DNA of 64,000 bases from JBGPOS01 sp041488155 (GTDB lineage Bacteria > Chloroflexota > Dehalococcoidia > Tepidiformales > Tepidiformaceae). The stretch covers positions 25,863 to 89,862 of the forward strand of contig JBGPOS010000003.1 of the NCBI GenBank assembly GCA_041488155.1, in the 5' to 3' direction. The translations under genes and the position numbers were made by a program. This document shows, piece by piece, positions 61,188 to 64,000 of this stretch; the stretch's first letter is position 1; each line of letters starts with the position of its first letter. The notes under the pieces are model-generated. The model was not told the origin of the DNA. It did not search any database and saw nothing but the letters and a program-made list of their open reading frames with translations.

Positions 61188-62105
61188 TTAGCGTCCGGTT
61201 CCCACCGGCGCATATTCGCCATAGCGGCCGTGGCGCACCTTCGCTACGCGACCCTTGATAGTGTCGAACATCGGGGTCACGTCGTCACGATGGTTGTAGC
61301 GGAACGTGTACTCGTTTACGTAGGTCTGGAGGTAAGCGGCGCCGACCGCGTGATGAGCACCCCGGATGCCGTTCTTGAGCAGGCTCCAAAAGCCTTCGAT
61401 CGTGTTCGTGTGAACGTTGCCGCTAACGTAAACTTTGGCCCGGTGGTTGACGCGGTGGTGCACATATCCCCGCTTACCGATGCCGCTGTAACCCCTCGAT
61501 TCGTCCGTGAACACGGTCGCATCGGGCATGATCCGCTCGACGACTAAAGGCACAAGTTGCGACTTCTTGACGTTGGGGATCACCTTCGCGGTGACCTTCC
61601 CGCCGCGCTCGACGGCCCCGATCACGGCCGTCTTGTTTGCGAGGGAGCTAGTCGTGTGCTTCACATGTGCCTTGTTGCTGAGCTTTCCACCAACCCAAGT
61701 CTCATCAACCTCAACCTCGCCGGAAAGAGGCCCGCCGTCTTCTTCCATGAGCCTTCGGATCTGGGTGAACATGCGCCAGGCCGTCTTGTACGTGACCCCG
61801 AGTTCTCGTTCCAGTTGCTTGGCGCTGATCCCGCATCGCGTCGAGCCCATAAGGAACATGGCGTAGAACCACGACTGAAGGGGCGTCGTGGACTTCTCAA
61901 AGATGGTCCCGGCCAACGGCGCAACGAGCGTCCCGCAGTAGTCGCAGGCGTATTGCTTGCGCCCCGAGCGGCGATGGTGCTTCGTCACCCGCTCGCACGT
62001 CCGGCAGGTGATCCCGTCCGGATAGATGAGGTCGAGAACCGCGTCTAGGCAGGTGTCTTCGTCGGGAAATTCAGCGTTGAACCGAGAGATCGTGTACCGT
62101 TCCAT
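61188..62105 (-). CDS. tnp: IS1595-family transposase (ISXO2-like)
   Basis: A 305-residue DDE-type transposase. An N-terminal zinc ribbon has Cys34/37 and Cys54/57. The ISXO2-like domain holds VEVDETWVGGK (Asp134), TVFTDESRGYSGI (Asp201) and VHTNTIEGFWSLLKNGIRGA (His232, Asn234, Glu237 region), the third catalytic position of this family. Full length for IS1595. Its gene ends at the hairpin and starts 47 bases from the right terminal repeat. It should move the whole 58116-62152 element. Confidence 0.95.
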   Translation of the reverse strand: MERYTISRFNAEFPDEDTCLDAVLDLIYPDGITCRTCERVTKHHRRSGRKQYACDYCGTLVAPLAGTIFEKSTTPLQSWFYAMFLMGSTRCGISAKQLERELGVTYKTAWRMFTQIRRLMEEDGGPLSGEVEVDETWVGGKLSNKAHVKHTTSSLANKTAVIGAVERGGKVTAKVIPNVKKSQLVPLVVERIMPDATVFTDESRGYSGIGKRGYVHHRVNHRAKVYVSGNVHTNTIEGFWSLLKNGIRGAHHAVGAAYLQTYVNEYTFRYNHRDDVTPMFDTIKGRVAKVRHGRYGEYAPVGTGR

Positions 62106-62126
62106 GCAAGGATCGTACCCGATTCT

Positions 62127-62152
62127 ATACGGTCTGTCAAGGGATAGTTACC
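62127..62152 (-). repeat. Right terminal inverted repeat
   Basis: Reverse complement GGTAACTATCCC..ACAGACCGTAT; flanked by the second TAATTTTG. Confidence 0.93.
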
Positions 62153-62173
62153 TAATTTTGCGATGGCAGTCCA

Positions 62174-62188
62174 ATCGTAATTTTACGA
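62174..62188. promoter_or_regulatory. Intact ArsR-type operator upstream of arsM
   Basis: ATCGTAATTTTACGA contains the palindrome TCGTAA-TT-TTACGA. It shares ATCGTAATTTT with the site interrupted by the transposon, 25 bp away before insertion. Confidence 0.7.
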
Positions 62189-62206
62189 ACTCTCCAGGAG
62201 GCTCCA

Positions 62207-63016
62207 ATGACCACCAGGTCCGATACCGAAATTCGAACCGAGGTTTCGAAAGCCTACGCCAGCCGCGTCCGCCCCGTCCTCGAGCGCGGCGAGAAGATCG
62301 AAGTTGTCGCCAGCGGCGAGGCTTCGTGTTGCGACGACTCCTGTTGCGGCGCCGAAGTCGAAGGCTCGACTGACGTTCAGATCACGAACATCGCGCGGCT
62401 CTACGCTGATGCCGATGTCTCTGACCTGCCCTCCACCGTCACGGATGTCTCCTTCGGTTGCGGCAACCCGACGGCGATCGCGGCCCTCAAGCCGGGCGAG
62501 ACTGTCCTCGACCTGGGCTCGGGCGGCGGCATCGACTGCTTCCTCGCGGCGAAGATGGTGGGCGACTCCGGGCGCGTCTATGGGGTCGACATGACTCCCG
62601 AGATGATCGCCCTCGCGCGCAAGAACGCCGAGAAGGTGGGCACGAATAACGTGGAGTTCCGCCTGGGCGAAATCGAGCACCTTCCACTGTCCGACGCAAC
62701 GGTCGACGTGATCATCTCCAACTGCGTCATCAACCTTTCGCCAGACAAGGACCAGGTCTTCCGCGACGCCTATCGCGTGCTCCGCCCCGGCGGCCGCCTG
62801 CAGGTGTCGGACGTCGTCTGGAGGAAGCCGGTGCCCGAGTCCGTGAAGAACGACATGGAGGCCTGGGCGGGCTGCATCGCCGGCGCGCTCGTCGAATCGG
62901 ACTACCTTGGGAAGATCCGCGCCGCCGGTTTCACCGGTGTAACGAGCGACGCCACGGAGTACCCCGGCGGGAAGGGTATCGCTTCGGCAAGCGTGGTCGC
63001 CTACAAGCCGGCTTAG
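62207..63016 (+). CDS. arsM: Arsenite S-adenosylmethionine methyltransferase
   Basis: A 269-residue ArsM. It shows the SAM motif VLDLGSGGGIDCFLAAKMVG and the family Cys residues: CCDDSCCG near the N-terminus, SFGCGNP, SNCVINL and AGCIAGAL. It methylates As(III) to volatile or less retained species. AGGAGG lies 6 bases before the ATG. The gene was divergent from arsR; the transposon now lies between them, and its right end is about 55 bases upstream. Confidence 0.95.
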   Translation: MTTRSDTEIRTEVSKAYASRVRPVLERGEKIEVVASGEASCCDDSCCGAEVEGSTDVQITNIARLYADADVSDLPSTVTDVSFGCGNPTAIAALKPGETVLDLGSGGGIDCFLAAKMVGDSGRVYGVDMTPEMIALARKNAEKVGTNNVEFRLGEIEHLPLSDATVDVIISNCVINLSPDKDQVFRDAYRVLRPGGRLQVSDVVWRKPVPESVKNDMEAWAGCIAGALVESDYLGKIRAAGFTGVTSDATEYPGGKGIASASVVAYKPA

Positions 63017-63063
63017 ACTTCCATGGACGGGCCGAGCGACGGGCGAAGCTGGGCTGTGGACGA

Positions 63064-63069
63064 TATGAT
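63064..63069 (+). promoter_or_regulatory. -10 box TATGAT, leaderless start
   Basis: TATGAT, 6 bases, then GTG (63076). Confidence 0.5.
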
Positions 63070-63075
63070 GGCCCG

Positions 63076-63366
63076 GTGGCTTCCAAGATGAAGTTCAAGG
63101 TCGTCCTCGTCCGGTCCGACGAAGGAGTAAGCGTTTCGTGCCCCGGGCTTCCTGGCTGCTGGTCGCAGGGCGAGACGGAACAAGAGGCCCTTGCCAATAT
63201 TGCCGAAGCAGTCCGCGAGTACCTGGCGGCGATCGATGACACCCTGCCCGGCAGGGATGTCCGAGAAGTAGAAGTCGCCGTCCAGGGTGCCGCGATTGCC
63301 GCGGGTCTTAGCACCTCGGCGCGAGGCTCGTTCCTTGCCACTCCGGGCATGGCCGCTCATACTTAG
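63076..63366 (+). CDS. HicB-like antitoxin-fold protein
   Basis: A 96-residue protein: FKVVLVRSDEGVSVSCPGLP, GCWSQGETEQEALANIAEAV and REYLAAIDD, the HicB partial RNase-H-like fold. No HicA toxin (small dsRBD-like) gene adjoins and no C-terminal DNA-binding domain is present, so it is a solitary member. GTG start. Confidence 0.85.
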   Translation: MASKMKFKVVLVRSDEGVSVSCPGLPGCWSQGETEQEALANIAEAVREYLAAIDDTLPGRDVREVEVAVQGAAIAAGLSTSARGSFLATPGMAAHT

Positions 63367-63371
63367 AACTT

Positions 63372-63395
63372 GATCCGCTCCGGCGGATCGTTTTT
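63372..63395 (+). terminator. Rho-independent terminator after the HicB-like gene
   Basis: GATCCGC-TCCG-GCGGATC followed by GTTTTT. Confidence 0.9.
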
Positions 63396-63428
63396 GCGTT
63401 GGATTCCTTCTGGGTACCGTGAACCCGA

Positions 63429-63504
63429 GCCCGGGTGGCGCAATTGGCAGCGCAACCGATTTGTAATCGGTAGGTTAGGGGTTCGAGTCCCCTCCTGGGC
63501 TCCA
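63429..63504 (+). tRNA. tRNA-Thr (anticodon TGT)
   Basis: A 76-nt cloverleaf. Acceptor GCCCGGG/CCTGGGC (one G-U), anticodon stem ACCGA/TCGGT with loop TTTGTAA, T-arm GTTCGAGTC, and an encoded CCA. Confidence 0.97.
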
Positions 63505-63530
63505 ACGCAGAGGGTTCACGGGGCGCCCGT

Positions 63531-63617
63531 GGAGGGATGGCCGAGTGGTTAATGGCAGCAGACTGTAAATCTGCCGCGCTCAGCGCTTCGTAGGTTCGAA
63601 TCCTTCTCCCTCCACCA
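63531..63617 (+). tRNA. tRNA-Tyr (anticodon GTA)
   Basis: An 87-nt class II tRNA. Acceptor GGAGGGA/TCCCTCC, anticodon stem GCAGA/TCTGC with loop CTGTAAA, a long variable arm (CGCGCTCAGCGC) and an encoded CCA. Confidence 0.97.
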
Positions 63618-63773
63618 GAAGATAGCTCTTAGCTGTTAGCCTCTGGCTATTGGCTCCAGTCTCACTCAACGAGAAGCGCCGCCGTGAGGCGACCGGACAG
63701 GAGACCTCGAACGATCGAATGCCGAGGCTGAAAGCCAGGAGCTAACAGCCAATGGCCAATAGCCCGTAGTCCC
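63618..63773. repeat. Imperfect inverted repeat between tRNA-Tyr and tRNA-Thr
   Basis: Left: GCTGTTAGCCTCTGGCTATT and GGCT. Right (reverse complement): GGCTATTGGCCATTGGCTGT and TAGCTCCTGGCTTTCAGC. The words GCTGTTAGC, CTGGCT and GGCTATTGGC recur. No gene is visible; ORFs here are unconvincing. Confidence 0.6.
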
Positions 63774-63849
63774 GCCCTCATAGCTCAGCCGGCAGAGCGC
63801 GTTCTTGGTAAGAACGAGGTCTCCAGTTCGAATCTGGATGAGGGCTCCA
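63774..63849 (+). tRNA. tRNA-Thr (anticodon GGT)
   Basis: A 76-nt cloverleaf. Acceptor GCCCTCA/TGAGGGC, anticodon stem CGTTC/GAACG with loop TTGGTAA, T-arm GTTCGAATC, and an encoded CCA. Directly upstream of tuf. Confidence 0.97.
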
Positions 63850-63913
63850 GCCATACCACCGGGACCGGTCCGCCGGCTTCCCGGAGCACACACCAGCCCG
63901 GAGGACAGGACCG

Positions 63914-64000
<87 letters not shown>

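Larger units (their letters stand above)
58116..62152. mobile_element. IS1595-family transposable element with four passenger genes
   Basis: A 4,037-bp element. Ends: GGTAACTATCCC..ACAGACCGTAT, 26 bp with two mismatches between left (58116-58141) and right (62127-62152). The 8-bp target duplication TAATTTTG is perfect (58108-58115 and 62153-62160), as IS1595 elements make. It carries an IS1595/ISXO2-type transposase (61188-62105) and four cargo genes. Passenger genes are known in this family. Complete ends, duplication and transposase suggest a recent and possibly active insertion. Confidence 0.93.

Noticed and set aside
63076..63366. A full HicAB toxin-antitoxin pair
   Set aside because: No hicA-like frame flanks the HicB-like gene; upstream is arsM and downstream a terminator.
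63618..63773. A fourth tRNA or a CRISPR between the tRNA genes
   Set aside because: No cloverleaf can be drawn, and the repeats are inverted words without spacers.

Overview
The window is about 65% GC bacterial chromosomal DNA, densely coded on both strands. The gene set suggests Chloroflexota (a Dehalococcoidia-like lineage): a ClpC/HspR/DnaJ heat-shock cluster, a threonine synthase-NIL-ubiquitin-like trio, an ileS under a T-box, Uma2 and retropepsin-like gene families, and tRNA-Thr/Tyr/Thr directly before tuf. This placement is inference; no rRNA is present. At least fourteen genes have no Shine-Dalgarno sequence but a TAnnnT box 6 or 7 bases before the start codon, so leaderless transcription looks common.

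Layout. 1-1.9 kb: two secreted proteins (one cut by the window edge) and a frameshifted LuxR-type gene. 1.9-6.3 kb: clpC, a four-helix-bundle (IVP) cassette with imperfect inverted repeats, hspR and dnaJ on the minus strand. 6.4-13.6 kb: a DUF4349 lipoprotein, an ABC ATPase fragment, an Mg2+ P-type ATPase, a UspA, two TrkA-like proteins, pheA and a frameshifted XdhC fragment. 13.7-17.6 kb: tatA, two tandem Uma2 genes and the thrC-NIL-MoaD operon with a possible leader peptide. 17.6-26.3 kb: nitroreductase, Hsp20, a coupled small-ORF operon, mug, MaoC, O-methyltransferase, a frameshifted EEP nuclease, SDR, HAD, and a duplicated retropepsin gene. 26.3-29.9 kb: ileS and its T-box. 30-41.7 kb: EEP lipoprotein, ruvB-ridA, M16 peptidase, sulfurtransferase-sufE, an MNT/HepT pair, a third Uma2, a hydrolase-cyclase fusion and groEL under an exact CIRCE. 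41.8-57.7 kb: zinc-ribbon membrane protein, metH, fabI-GNAT-nucleotidyltransferase, quinone oxidoreductase, LPG-synthase-like protein, MBL, Nudix, a BcsA-like PilZ glycosyltransferase, a serine hydrolase and an epoxide hydrolase.

The most striking region is 57.7-63.0 kb. A divergent arsR-arsM pair is split by a 4,037-bp IS1595-family element (58116-62152). It has 26-bp terminal inverted repeats with two mismatches and a perfect 8-bp target duplication TAATTTTG. It carries a DNA methyltransferase with a nuclease-like tail, a 56-residue protein, a PIN-domain protein and an unknown protein, besides its transposase. The insertion lies exactly in one of two ArsR-type palindromes; the second, before arsM, is intact.

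The window ends with a HicB-like protein, three tRNA genes and the first 29 codons of tuf. Four genes (LuxR, XdhC, EEP, third Uma2) show single-base frameshifts, two of them at G6/C6 runs. These may be sequencing errors and should be checked before being treated as pseudogenes.
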